A stretch of 64,000 nucleotides of DNA. Source: Selaginella tamariscina. Lineage: Eukaryota > Streptophyta > Lycopodiopsida > Selaginellales > Selaginellaceae. Shown in pieces: positions 43,601-55,320 of the stretch. Location of the stretch: NCBI GenBank assembly GCA_003024785.1, contig PUQB01000321.1:97501-161500 (forward strand). Reading direction: 5' to 3'. Position 1 is the stretch's first letter. Every line of letters begins with the position of its first letter. Position numbers and translations under genes: made by a program. Under the pieces are notes generated by a model. That model was not told the DNA's origin. It saw nothing but the letters and a program-made list of their open reading frames with translations, and ran no database searches.

Positions 43601-45870
43601 GAGGTAAATTAAAAGTTTTATTATAAGTGCAAAGGGTACATAAACTCAAAACCATCCAACTAAGGTATATTTTTAATACATTTTTAAGATGTTTTAATTT
43701 TCTATAATTAGTGTTTATTAAACAAATTTTAAATCTAAAATAAAATCTAAAACATTTAAGTAGAAATATATTACAATGCAGGTATTAAGTAAACATTAAA
43801 TCATTATTAATATAATATAACTTTTATATAATAACTTCTTAAATAGAATTTAGAATTTAAGCATCTGTAAACTATATTACACCATTAAATTCTCCTTTAA
43901 AAACCTATGTTCCGTGTGTCCCATTTAAACAATAAATTAAATGTTAATATGAGAGTAATAATATTATATATATGATTTATTTATATATTTACATTTCATA
44001 AAAGAACTAACTAATATATACAATAAGATTTTAAATTTATATTTATATATAATGTGCAACATGAAACGTTACCAAGCTTGTTATATTATATATTATTACT
44101 ATGTAAATAATTTAAATTCTGATTTCAAAAAGAGCTTAATAGTATTCCTATATAATAAGAATATACAGTCGTATACGTAAAGTGGTAAAGACGTAAATGC
44201 ATTGTATACATACACATTTATCATTTTTATTACTTATTTAATTCTCAAAATTTATTAAGACGTTAATATAATAACATTTTCTTATTTTCAGATTTGTCAG
44301 CAACTCAAGCTACTTAACCCAGCGTATAGTTTATTAAATTAATGTCAAATCCCAAATGTGCAAAATGCTAAAGTTTAATCGTATTCACTACGCTTAAGTT
44401 AGTCTGATGTCCAAACCTTACTGAAAATGCAGCCTGTGTCTATATATGTATATATATATGTGTGTGTGTGTCTGTGTGGTGGGGGTATGTTTGTGCTTGT
44501 GCGTGTGCGTGGAGAGCTGACATATATGGTAGAAAATGTGAGACTAATGCAAAGACTCAACACGTATAAATGTAAATCTACACACACGTCACTCGTTACA
44601 TAATGATTATGCAATTCTATGATTGAGTTTTAAAAAAAAAACATTATAGATTTACAATACATAATATTTAAAACACTAAATAGGGTTTAAAATATCAAGT
44701 TGGAGTTTATTAATTTAGAACAATTATATTAGAATTTAAAACAATCATTACAGGATGTAGAAATAATTGCCATTGTAAACGATGAACTCTGTGATGCGCC
44801 AATATAAAATTAGTTTCAATCAGCATATTAAAATTTCAGTTAAATCGTTTAAACTTCACATCATCATATAAAACAATTTTTTACATTAAAGGATGTTTAA
44901 ATTCACAGAGATAAAATAGAAAACTAGAAATTTAAAACTCACAAATCGTACACAATAGCCACAAACATTATGTAGCATACATATCATATACTGCATATAT
45001 GCATGAGAGATATCCAACCTACTCAATATCTACTTATTCAGATATTATATTATTCTATACATTAAATGGAAGAGCTTGCAACATATTTTCATATGTATAT
45101 AGTAACTTTTCTTATTCATTAGTTAATTAATTTTAGTAAACTGATGCAGTCTTTTTGTACAGTAATAAGTGCCAAATTGAAATTTTCATGAAATAATTCC
45201 GTACTTCGTCACCAAGCGTGTGTGTGTGTCTACGTAATGTTAATGCACTGTTGCTTCAGATTGCAAAGTGTGGGCGTGTGTGCTGTAAACACATTAATGG
45301 GATTTTATAATGTGAAATAAACATTAAAATATATTTCCAGAGTTCTACTATTAATAATAAGTGAATCGAAAGACTATTATTGTTAAACTTAGTACAATTT
45401 CCAAATTCACAAGGCAATAAATATTCAAAGAACATCTGGAATGCCTGATTTTGTTTATATTTTGTTTATTATATTGTATTGTTTTACTTCATTTAAATTT
45501 TATTTTTCAAAATACTCTCAATGGGATTAATTTAATAAAACGCTTTGCTTATGTTTATAATAAATTTATTTAACGGAAGAAGACAGCTCACATTATATTA
45601 AGTATTTACATATTACAAGGTCGATGCGAAGCTGATGTGTGAGTGTGTGCATGTTGTGTAATAACACATAATGTACACACACATACAGCATGCAAACAAG
45701 TGTATACATCAAATAATTACTATTACTGAATGATGAGAATATCCATCTGTGTTTGTATGTGTGTATATGCACTCTACACGCATATATGCATTGTGTGTGT
45801 GTTAAAAGTGCTTGTATTCTTGACATAAACAGTGAGAACAAAGATGAAGCAGACCACGGTGAGAAACTTA

Positions 45871-45872
<2 letters not shown>

Positions 45873-45922
<50 letters not shown>

Positions 45923-45937
45923 TATATATATATATAA
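45873..45937. repeat. (TA)n microsatellite
   Basis: A TA tract with one phase break. The equivalent tract sits at 58922-58972 in copy 5. Confidence 0.9.
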
Positions 45938-46349
45938 GACTATGTATGTGTTTATATATAATTGATAATATGTAATAATAATAATTAATATAATTGATAA
46001 TAATAATTATATGTACATATTAATAGATACATTAAGCTATTATAAATATTTGGTTGATGTTAAAATATAACATAACAATAATTTGAGCTGTTTTAAACTG
46101 TTATCTATTCTAAACATATATCAAATAGTTTTTTAAATCAATACAATCGAACGGTACTTTTAGCATTAAGACTTCCATAATTGAGGAAAATACTGTAAAC
46201 TTGAAAATGAAAATGAAAATGAAATAAATGGGGAAAGATCGGTATCGCAAGCATTTAAATTTAAGCCATTTAAATCAACAAAGCAATAATACTTTATCAA
46301 TTTCAATGAAAATTTCAACAATAGTTTTACAGTGTTATGATCCAAATTA

Positions 46350-46415
46350 CGTAAGCACCCTTTCTAGCATAGCCCACCCAAATGGCAACATTCTTTTTAA
46401 ATTGCTTAATAGTGC
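46350..46415 (-). pseudogene. Decayed copy of PUS1 exon 2
   Basis: 'CCTTTCTAGCATAGCCCACCCAAATGGCAACATTCTTTTTAAATTGCTTAATAGTGC' matches the real exon in pieces (GTTGCTATTTGGGT, TTAAGA.ATTT), with indels. A (CGTG)n tract at 46422-46457 follows. Confidence 0.65.
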
Positions 46416-46421
46416 GTATTT

Positions 46422-46423
46422 CG

Positions 46424-46455
<32 letters not shown>

Positions 46456-46457
46456 TG
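46422..46457. repeat. (CGTG)n microsatellite
   Basis: Nine tetranucleotide units of alternating purine-pyrimidine. Equivalent short CGTG tracts lie beside other PUS1-exon copies. Confidence 0.95.
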
Positions 46458-46554
46458 TGAAAATTCTTCACATTGAATAACATGAATTAAGATCCATTAC
46501 ATTATCAGGATGCTATATTAGATTGTCTATATATATATATATATATAAACCTAC

Positions 46555-46915
46555 AGGCTCCACAAGAGAACCTACGACGACGAGGTACAGAAACAATGAA
46601 CGGTTTAGATGGTATCTTCTGCCATATCTTCTTATCTTTCTGGGGGAGCTGGTACGGAGTCTGCATACCTATCGTAGGTTCCTGGTGTAGACTTGTACGG
46701 TCCCTGAAGTACGGTCGTCCACGAACTGCTTCAGTTTTCGATCCCTGTCTGCTTTACCCTCTTCTCGTACTCAGTTACATATGGGCCTGCAGTTGTTATA
46801 TAGTACTTTGATCTCCACAGTGGCAATTTCTTGGGAATTGTTTGAGGATCTTCACGTCTAATTTGGAGTGTTGTTTGAGTAGTATAGTCCTGAATGGCAC
46901 TCCGTGCTCAACTGC
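46555..46915 (-). pseudogene. SPATA17: Truncated copy of the last SPATA17 exon
   Basis: Nearly identical to the real exon at 59672-60106 over 'CCACAAGAGAACCTACGACG...' and 'CAGTTACATATGGGCCTGCAG...'. It lacks internal pieces: a gap where the real gene reads 'TTGAAGTCCTCGTCCACGAA' and about 70 bp missing before 'GAGTAGTATAGTCCTGAATGG'. Frame is lost. It cannot encode the protein on its own. Confidence 0.85.
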
Positions 46916-47089
46916 AATATACATATTAATATATTTCACGTGTCATGTGTTTCTGAATAAGTATCTTTCTACTATGTCTATGAAGAGAGCTATATTCTTC
47001 TAATGTCACGTGGAGCGAAGCTGTTATAAGAGTTATTCTTGAGTTTATTAACGTTTTTTTGTATATTGTGAGAGTTGTTTTTGAAGAGT

Positions 47090-47565
47090 TTAATGAGGTC
47101 TTCCCTTCTCAATTAACTCATGACTTACCACTTACAAAATGTGTAATGCATGAAATTGCGTTGAAACCGGGTACAAAAACCATTTATAATATGTCATTCT
47201 AACTTAGCCATAATGAAGAACATAGGTTAAAAAACAACCGATAGAGCTGTTAACATATGATTAAACAAATTTTCATTTGGTGCACCAATATTGTTTGTGA
47301 CAAAGAAGATAGCACTACGAAGATAAACATATACTGTAAAGTTTTTAAGGAATAAATAATGAAGAACATGATGCCTATCCCACATGTGGATATAATCCTG
47401 GATAATTTAAATATAGTTAGAGTATTCACCAAAATAAATTTGTGTAGTGAGTACTGCCATATTGCTATGAATGATGCAAATATTTATAAAATTATTTTCA
47501 ACATTAACTTGGAACATTTATGCTATTTAGTTTAACAAATGCCTTTAATTCACATTCACTAGGTT
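47090..47565 (+). mobile_element. Decayed Ty3/gypsy reverse-transcriptase fragment
   Basis: A plus-strand reading with several stops shows the RT order: LTHDLPL, HEIALKPGTKTIYNM, IPHVDIILDNL, VFTKINLCSEYCHIAMND and YKIIFN. These correspond to the Ty3/gypsy RT N-terminal half (the LKPGAKP, YPLPRIDDLLDQL, FSKIDLRSGYHQI and YKTAF regions). It is truncated at both ends with nonsense changes. No LTRs were found. Confidence 0.75.
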
Positions 47566-47579
47566 TATGATTATTATTA

Positions 47580-48900
47580 AAATATATAATTTATAGTATA
47601 TTTTTTCAACTTAATGTTAAATGGAAGAGAAGCAACATACTTTATATATAATAATTTTCCATTTATTATTTAATTAATTATAGTGAAATTTATGAAATAG
47701 ATGCATTCTCTATGTACAGTACAATTATAATTACGAAACACCAAAAATTCCATCGAATATTTCCTACTTGGTGTTGGTGAGTCACCAAGTGTGTGTGTCA
47801 CTGTTAAGCCATTTAAGAAGAACGTTGCTATTTGGGTTACAGATTACAAAGTGCGTGCGTGCGTGCGTGCGTGTAAACATATATTTATAGTGAGATTTTA
47901 TAAGAATAATTATAATATTTATATATTTTAAATAAGCATTAACCAAGAGTTCTACTATTGACGATGATTGAATCCAAAAACTATTAATGTTAAATTTTTA
48001 CAAATCCACAATGCAATGTTTATTTTATTTTAGTTTTTATTATTATACTTAATTTAATTTTATTTTTCAAAATAATCTCGATAGGATTGATGTAATAAAA
48101 CGCTTTACGTGTGTTTATATTGAATTTATAAATTAACTGAAGAAAGCTCAAATTAATTTTATGCTATACTATATTATAACAGTTCAAAGTCCACAAAGTA
48201 TTTACAAATTACAAGTGCAATGCGGAGCTGATGTTCACTCTTGTGTGTTCATATTTAGAGTTGCTCCAGTCACCAAGTGTGTGTGTGTGTGTGTGTTTTT
48301 TGTTAATAACACATAAATTATTCATAATGTATACACACATGCATACATATATATTAAATAATGAGAATGTGACAAAATATGTGTCTCTGTTTATATGTGT
48401 GTATATGCACTTTAAATAAACTCACACACATATATGCATTGTGTGTGTGAAGTTGACATGAAGGATACATATCGTATTGGTATATATATAAGACTAACTA
48501 TGTATGTGTTTATATGTAAATCGATAATACTTAATATCAATTTATGCACAGGGAAATCTATTTACACATTAATAAATATATGTACATATTAATATATACA
48601 ATAAACTATATAAGTATTTTGTTATAACATAATAATGATTTGAACTGTTTCCTTAACAGTTAAATAATTTTTGAAATCAATACATCAAACGGTACTCCGC
48701 TCACTGAGAATTCGATACTAAGCTAATGTAAGACTAAAAGTGAAGGAGGAAAAATATTGTGAAGCTGGAATTAAAATGAAATAAAGTGAGCAAAGATTCG
48801 TTCTCAGGCCCTCTCTCAGTAGCATATTTAAATTTAAGCTATTTATAAATTGATTTTAATCAACATATGAAATTTAAAATCCCAGTTAATGCATAGTTAA
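47580..48900 (+). repeat. Segmental duplication copy 3 (partial)
   Basis: Shares 'ATGGAAGAGAAGCAACATA', 'AATATTTCC.TACTTGGTG', 'AGAGTTCTACTATTGA' and 'GCGGAGCTGATGTTCACTCTTG' with other copies. The best-preserved plus-orientation PUS1 exon 2 trace (TTTAAGAAGAACGTTGCTATTTGGGTTAC) is at 47810-47850. Confidence 0.65.
47810..47850 (+). pseudogene. PUS1 exon 2 fragment, inverted relative to the gene
   Basis: Encodes FKKNVAIWV on the plus strand, matching the real exon on the minus strand. It is followed by 'CAGATTACAAAG', the exon's end, with the middle deleted. Confidence 0.7.
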
Positions 48901-48999
48901 ATTTCAATTCCGTACTATCACCCAAATTTATGTAAAGGCACAGACCACATACACGCACTCACTCACCAAGTACGGAAGTATTTCATAACTGTTATAATA

Positions 49000-50430
49000 T
49001 CATAAATTTTGCATCCAATATATATCAAATGTACACTCCCGTGCCTCAGAATATTTGTTTATTTTATTCGATTTTTAATCATAATGTTATTGTTTTACTT
49101 CATAAAAAAATTAATTTTTAATGGGATTGATTAAATTTATAAAATTAACGGAACATGACAAGCTCAAATTACTTCTTTGCTATATTATTAATATAACATT
49201 TCAAAGTCCTCAAAGTATTTACACATTACAAGTTCAATGTGGTGCTAGTGTTCACTCTGGTGAGTTGCTCCAGTCACCAAGTATGTGTGTATGCGTGTTT
49301 TTCGCAAATAATAACACATATTATGTACACACACGTGCAGACAACATGCAAACAAATGTATACATATTCATTAAATAATTGCTATTACTGAATGATGAGA
49401 ATGTGATTATCCTAGAGGTCTGATACACATGTTTCTCTGTTGATGTGCATATATGCACTCATTGTGTGTGTGTGTGTGTGTGTGTAAATGTGAAGATAAA
49501 CAGTGAGGATACAGATGAAGCAGGGCACGCTGAGAAACTTATGTTGGTGCTTACTGGTATATGAATATTTAAAATTAATATACATTAAAAAAATATATGT
49601 AGCACAGTAATATATACATTAAACTATATAATATTTTATTGATGTTATAATATAACTTTATAATAATTTGAGGTGTTTTCTTAACAGTTATCCATCATTG
49701 AATACCTTTTTAAAATAATAATAATGTAAACTAAAGTGGAGAAAAATATAGTAAAGTTGAAAATGAAAATGGAATAAAATTAGCAAAGATACTTCATCAG
49801 CAGGTTCGGGTTGATATCGTTTAAAATTAAACTATTTATAAAATGATTTTAATCAAACCTTGAATTTTAATCAAACTTTATAGACAATATTTTTACAGTC
49901 ATTGCGCACGCAAATACACAGTTGCGACCTTTCTAATCTGTTCTAACATAGCCCACCCAAATAGTAACATTCTTCTAATGCGTGCATGCGTCCATGTGTG
50001 TGTGTGCCGTGTCTGTGAAAAATCTTTACATTGAATAAATCCATTACATTATCAGGATGCTATATTAGATTCGCTCATACACACACACACACACACATGT
50101 GTGTGTGTGTGTATGAAACCTACCTTTTGTTTAGGCTCCACCCACGACGAGATACAGAAACAATGAACGTTTTAGATCACATCTTCTGCCTATCTTCTAA
50201 TCATTCTTGGGAAGTTGTACGGAGTCTGCCTAAGTACGATAGGTTATACGTAGATTATACGCGCTATTATATATATATTTTTAATACTTGTGTATGTAGT
50301 TGTATATATATGCACATATAAAAATTTAATACTCTAAGGTTTCGGAAGAGAATCTTAATAGCGGCATCTTCATCTTCAATACCAAATATTCCTGCTTATA
50401 ATAAAAATATATATAAAGTGATCTAATTAT
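49000..50430 (+). repeat. Segmental duplication copy 4 (partial)
   Basis: Repeats the 'CAAAGTATTTACACATTACAAGTTCAATG' and 'AATGATGAGAATGTGATTATCC' blocks. A PUS1 exon 2 trace follows (49925-49980), then a SPATA17 exon fragment (50130-50255) and a second PUS1 exon 2 piece (50340-50400). Confidence 0.65.
50130..50255 (-). pseudogene. SPATA17: Short copy of the last SPATA17 exon
   Basis: 'TAGGCTCCACCCACGACGAGATACAGAAACAATGAACG.TTTAGAT' and 'GTACGGAGTCTGC' match 59680-59790. It is heavily deleted, with no frame. Confidence 0.75.
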
Positions 50431-51189
50431 AATTAGCAACTTTAATTAATTATATTTAACAAAACAACATCACAAACTATACTCAAATCGTTGTTATTGT
50501 TATTGTTACGTATGTGTGCGCGACCCTGTCTCTGCCTCTGTTTGTGTGTGTGTGCGTGCGCGTACACACACGCGTGTGGTATGTGTGAGAACATGTAGCA
50601 ATATGACTTACAGAAAGTTTTCTTATGTTTGAAAGTAGTACCAAATTTATATTAACATTTCGATTTCTACGCAGATATCCATTATATCATTGTAGTGGTT
50701 ATATATATTTATCAATATACATACAGATATGTCCACACACATGCACACGCACGCACGTGCACAAAAAAAACAGATTATAGTTTTATCCGTGTTCTGGTTG
50801 AATGTAAATTGCATATTAATAACTACATTAATAAGCTAAATAACTAATTTGTAAGATTTAGAGTTAAAAGAGTAAAATAAAGCTTATTTAAAATTGAAAA
50901 TAAGTAGAACAAACGCTCTTGGAAATTGAGAGCGAATAAGCTTTGTTTTCAAGTTCATAATTATTTAAATTAGTTTAATTAACATGTTAATAATTTCAAT
51001 TTAAATCATCATTATAAAACACAAATCCTACAGAAATAGACATTCATACGTACAAACATTATGTAGCATATATTACATGAGTGAGATTCCTACATAATCA
51101 ACACCTACTTATTTACTTATTCAAATTCATCCATAATTGATATGTGTGTGTGTGCGTGCGTGTGCATGTCATCCATGTAAAGGTGGCAT

Positions 51190-52630
51190 TGCAACTCAGG
51201 CACCATGCGGTCTTCCCAACGACCATACGCCCAGCGAACAAACTGCTTCATGTACACCATAGTGTGGACCCCGCTGCTTTGGGATGCCTTCCAACGTGTG
51301 CACTGCCCCTACTAGAAAAGTCTCCACTCCAATAGCAGATAGCATCTCGATGAGCATCTTAACAAACTTGGTGGTGTAGCGTTTGCCAAATAGTGAGTCG
51401 GCATGGATGAAACTGCATCGCCGCCCCTCATTAAAACCAACCAGCAAAGCGGACCAATGACCTCTGCAAGCAAGCATTCATGAACTTAGTAGCTCAACAA
51501 TTGTAACATAACATACATACATGTAATGCAGGGGTATTACCATGTAATCCAATGTTTGCAAGCTCTTGCCTAGCCAGTTGAACTTGTACTGTTTGCAATG
51601 CGTTGCTTTCCAAAACCAGCTATTGACGACCTCCACGTGACTTTGTCGTGGCTGCTTGTTCAACCAATCTCCAAACAAGTCCACAACATCTGTGGATATA
51701 AGCCTTCCACGCTGCAAACAAGACAAAGTCCCGACCACCGGAACATCCTACTAACAACCATTGCTCTCTGCAACAAGATTAAGAACCAAGGGAACAATCA
51801 CGGAAGGATAAAAGAATTTTGGCTACCTCCAAATCTTCGTCGGTGTAGCTACAAGTTCCCGTGGTATTGTTACACAAACGCGCCTACATAAACGCCCGAG
51901 TACTGGGCCAGATTAGGGTGTTCGTGAGGAGAGCCATGGTCACCTTTTTTTGGGTGTGCAATGTTTCTTTTTTATATCGTTGCTAGCATTGGATGCCGCC
52001 ACTCGGGTGTTTCTACAGCCTGTGAACATACGAGTTCGGCATTAGCTACTAGTTTAGTTGCGTATTGAAGTACTATACAACTAAAGAACTGTTGACATGA
52101 CTTAGTCGTTCACTAGACCACAAGTTTACTAAAGTACTCACGAGAGGTTGACTTCCCTCCCTTCCGCAGCTATCCCGAACTCTTGGCGACCACAATAATG
52201 TCTACAGCAGGATCTGGTCTGCATTGTTTTTGCAATTACAAATGCCACTTCCAATATGACAATGCTAATGAACTTAGAGCATACCTTTGCCAGTATGTCG
52301 TCTGCACCATTTAGCATGCTGGGCGTTGGTTTCGGAGGTCCATTGTTGCCGGAACCAACTGTAGTAACTTGTTCGCCTGGGTTCAGCATTAGCCAGTTGT
52401 TTAGTTAGTTACTTAGGTACTACAGTACTTGCTAGTGCATTGGTTAGTTAAGTACCTCTCTAGTTGAGTACTTGTCTAATTGAGTACTCAAAATATGTTC
52501 GCTTACCTGCTTTGGATGGGCCTCGACAACAACGACGGCAGCCTTCACACCGTGCTGATGTCAGTGTTGCAGGTCGCCGGGGCGGTGACTGCTCCTCAGC
52601 AGATTTGACGGAGAGATCTGGGCCGGACAT
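51190..52630 (-). CDS. Ulp1/C48-like cysteine protease domain protein
   Basis: Probable exons: 52630-52507 (MSGPDLSVKSAEEQ), 52376-52285 (GEQVTTVGSG), about 52215-52135, about 51900-51790, 51738-51530 (ISTDVVDLFGDWLNKQ, VEVVNSWFW) and 51470-51190. The last two carry Ulp1 features: GHWSALLVGF with the catalytic His, SFIHADSLFGKRY with the Asp, and a downstream PKQRG that could supply the Gln. The Asp-Cys-Gly expected next is not evident; a 1-nt slip near 51250 obscures this part. Known: C48 peptidases cut SUMO-like modifiers, and Ulp1 domains are often carried by plant transposons. The gene is divergent from the P-loop/nuclease gene with about 490 bp between starts, so the two probably form one element. 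GC content is far above the flanks. Confidence 0.65.
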
Positions 52631-52741
52631 CCAATCCAGATTCCTTGTTCCACCGTAACTTCAGTGTTTACAGGCTTGTTTGAGCTAGCACACCCCATTT
52701 ATACAAATTGTCAATACGTGAGTTAGATATGGTTCATTGAA

Positions 52742-52966
52742 GATACTTTCACTGCCTCACACAACTTTAAGATACATAGCGCTGTTACGACCGGGAAACA
52801 CGCACCCTAGATACAGAGGGCGGATACAAGTACTTCACTCTCACAGACAAAAGATACAGAGTACTGATACAACACTATGGATGCTGTATCAATCATTTGT
52901 ATCCATGGGGGTTACACAATCTTGGGATACTGTATCCGGATTTAAAATGTATCCACAGACTGTATC
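52742..52966. promoter_or_regulatory. GATAC/GTATC motif cluster in a divergent promoter
   Basis: GATAC occurs at 52742, 52771, 52810, 52823, 52853, 52866 and 52926. GTATC occurs at 52886, 52899, 52932, 52949 and 52962. Twelve copies in 225 bp compare with fewer than one expected by chance. Forward copies sit mainly on the left and reverse copies on the right, a loosely palindromic layout. It lies between the two divergent genes. Confidence 0.75.
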
Positions 52967-53069
52967 AGGCAAAACGGAGCCCTAGTGTGTGAGCTTCTTC
53001 CCGAAGGGACCCAGAAGTAAATGGAGGTCCAACGTCCCGGGGATCGGCAGCCGGATGCGCGCCGACCCC

Positions 53070-53076
53070 TATAAAT
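53070..53076 (+). promoter_or_regulatory. TATA box of the P-loop/nuclease gene
   Basis: TATAAAT in CCCCTATAAATCTCGG lies 41 bp upstream of the ATG at 53117, in otherwise GC-rich sequence. Confidence 0.6.
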
Positions 53077-53116
53077 CTCGGCCCTCCATATAATTGTCTA
53101 GGGCACAGGATTTGCA

Positions 53117-55074
53117 ATGTCGGATCCGCCTTCGAAGGTTGCGAAGCTGAACGATGGCGGAATCAATCGGGCGCTCAGAAAGCAGCGGAATGTTTCAGAG
53201 GAGCTCGCGGCGGCAAGGGAGACGACGCAGCGAATCAGAGGTCTGGACTGCAGCCAGTTCTCCAACGAGGGCGTCAGCACAACGCTGCCGTATCCCGCCC
53301 TGGACCATGTGTTTGCAGGGACAAGGCCTGGGAAAGTGGTAGAGTTCGTGGGACGACGCAACCTTTACCCGGCCGCACTGAAACATGTTTTAAGGCCTCA
53401 GTTGGAGCACCGTGGTAAGGTGTTGAGGTGTACGAGGGGTGGTTGTGACAGGTCCCAGTGGAAGCGGTAAGAGCTGCTTGATTAGGGCGTTAGCATGTCA
53501 ACTGATTGCGACGCTCCCCGAGACAACCAAAGTTATTTGCTTCTGGTACTTCAATGCGTTTTGGGCATTTCATCGGCAGGTTCAGGATGCCCTTCTATTC
53601 ACTTATTGCAACGAGTGTGAAGTGGATACTGGGCTGGCGCAGCGGATTCTCCAGATAAAGGATGTACAAGCGCTCAGGGATTTTCTGGTGGCCAGGAATA
53701 AGGAAATGGGAAACGTTCTACGTGGTCACAGATGGTGAAGAGCGACTGGATCTTTTGAAGTTGACGGATCTGAACGAGGTAACGAGGCAAGTAGAAGAGC
53801 GGAGGCGAGATCGTGGCTTGGTGCTATTTACGACTATGCAGACTTTGAGGTGAAGGCATTGTCTCCCATGGCAGAGGAAGCAAGCCCCTCGCGGAGGAAA
53901 ACTCTGTTCAGATGGGAGGTGAAGGAGCTTTTCCAGAAGGTATAAAGGAATCACTTGACTCTTATGCCTTGCTAACTCGTGTACTTTTCTGTCAGGTTGA
54001 AGTGCAAACCTTCCTCACCAATACTCTCCTGGGAGATTGCTTGCGAAGAGGGAGAAACGGTGGGCTGATGTGGAGTTCTTTGCTGGGGCGCATCCTCTGT
54101 CCTTGTGGAGGTTACAGATATGTTGTACGGAGTATGTCCTGGCACAGGAACCGGTGGAAGAGGACCAAGAATGGATTCATTTGTTCGATAAGGACAGCTG
54201 GTCCAGTGTGCTGGCGAGCTTCCGGTGTGGAGAACCTTTCCAGTCGATCCGGGAATCCATAAGGAACCTCAAAGGAACGGTTGATATTTCTGCGGTTGAC
54301 CGGAGCTTTCGTCTGGGCGAAGGCTTTTGTTCCGACTACATACGGACTGTTTACATGGAGGCTGTAGTCAAGAATGCAGAGGCAAGGAAGTTCAGGTGCC
54401 ACGAACTCACAGACTACGTGAATATGATGTTAAGACGGGGAGTGGACTTCCACAACTGGTCTGCACTGGGGTGGGCCTGCGAGACCTTTGTGGGGGACGC
54501 TGTTCTAAAGGTGGGACTCACCATATCGGGTCTGGAGCATATTGCGCCCAAGACAGTGGTGATTATCTACGGGGGCCAACCAACCATGCTGAATGTGACT
54601 AAGCTGATGCCAGGGGAGTCTGCATATTGGACTCCTGCCAGATACTCCTTCAAATATATAGATGGGATAGCCCTTCACATGGACAAGCAAGGGGTACTCC
54701 ATCTTGTTGCGGTACAAGATACAGTTGACCCGAAGAATCATCGCAGGACTGAGTACAAGTTTATGCAGGAAAGGCACGTCCAGAAATGGTGGGCATCTCG
54801 GGAAACTATCCAGCTGCACTATGTCTACTTATGCCCGCAGATGCCTGCAGACATGATTTCTAAGGACAGGATTTCTAAGGTGCAGAAAGGGCAATTGGTG
54901 GCGGGAAAGAAGTCAGAGCTGGACTACTTTGTGCATGTTGAACCGATGGCGGACTGCATTCCTAAGATGCATGAGAAAGAGTACGAGTTGTTGCGGAGTC
55001 TAGCTGATGCTAGAGAAGACGCTCTGAAGAAGAGAGCTAAGGAGAAGCGGGAGCAGAATCAAGAATACCGCTGA
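53117..55074 (+). CDS. Crinkler/RHS-like P-loop ATPase with C-terminal nuclease-like domain
   Basis: Starts MSDPPSKVAKLNDGG. FVGRRNLYPAALKHVL leads to Walker A (TGPSGSGKS, about 53450-53475). YVVTDGEERLDLL could be the Walker B region, and LVLFTTMQT follows. The C-terminal half (54037-55074) is one open frame of 345 codons. In it PARYSFKYIDGIALHMDK, VLHLVAVQDTVDPKN and YKFMQERHVQKW have the layout of the PD-(D/E)xK domain of Crinkler and retrotransposon-hot-spot (RHS) proteins; this is inferred from memory of those families. A KKRAKEKREQ tail ends it. Apparent 1-nt slips lie near 53425 and 53715. A short intron (about 53941-53997) may join the halves, but its phase does not fit cleanly. Such proteins are linked to transposons and secreted effectors elsewhere; nothing shows secretion here. 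Confidence 0.6.
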
Positions 55075-55320
55075 AGGTGTCCGCTTTGCCGGACGAGTTG
55101 CAGAAGATGCATGGTCGCAAGAGGGCTGAGTTGGAAGAAATGGCAAGGTCCAACAATCCGAGCAGGGCGATGTTCCAAACGAAGTTGGAATTGGTCAGCC
55201 ATAACCGGACTTTGAAGTTCTTGGCCATGTTAAATAAGCTGCTAATGCAGCTGCTTCTATTCGAAGACTATACATATCTCCTTCTTCGTTGTCTTGTTCG
55301 TTCATGTTTTCAGCAGTAAT
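55075..55320 (+). CDS. Possible continuation: basic coiled-coil tail
   Basis: In another frame just after the nuclease stop, VSALPDELQKMHGRKRAELEE and HNRTLKFLAMLNKLL look protein-like and helical. It could be the true C-terminus displaced by a 1-nt slip near 55067, or a separate small ORF with no ATG near its start. Confidence 0.35.

Larger units (their letters stand above)
43612..46930 (+). repeat. Segmental duplication copy 2, extending into SPATA17 exon
   Basis: Follows copy 1 directly, head to tail. It continues past the copy 1 end through the 'AATGTACACACACATACAGCATGCAAAC' block, a PUS1 exon 2 trace (about 46350-46415) and a truncated SPATA17 last exon (46555-46915). The corresponding full order is seen again at 56.8-60.1 kb, next to the real SPATA17 gene. 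Confidence 0.75.
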
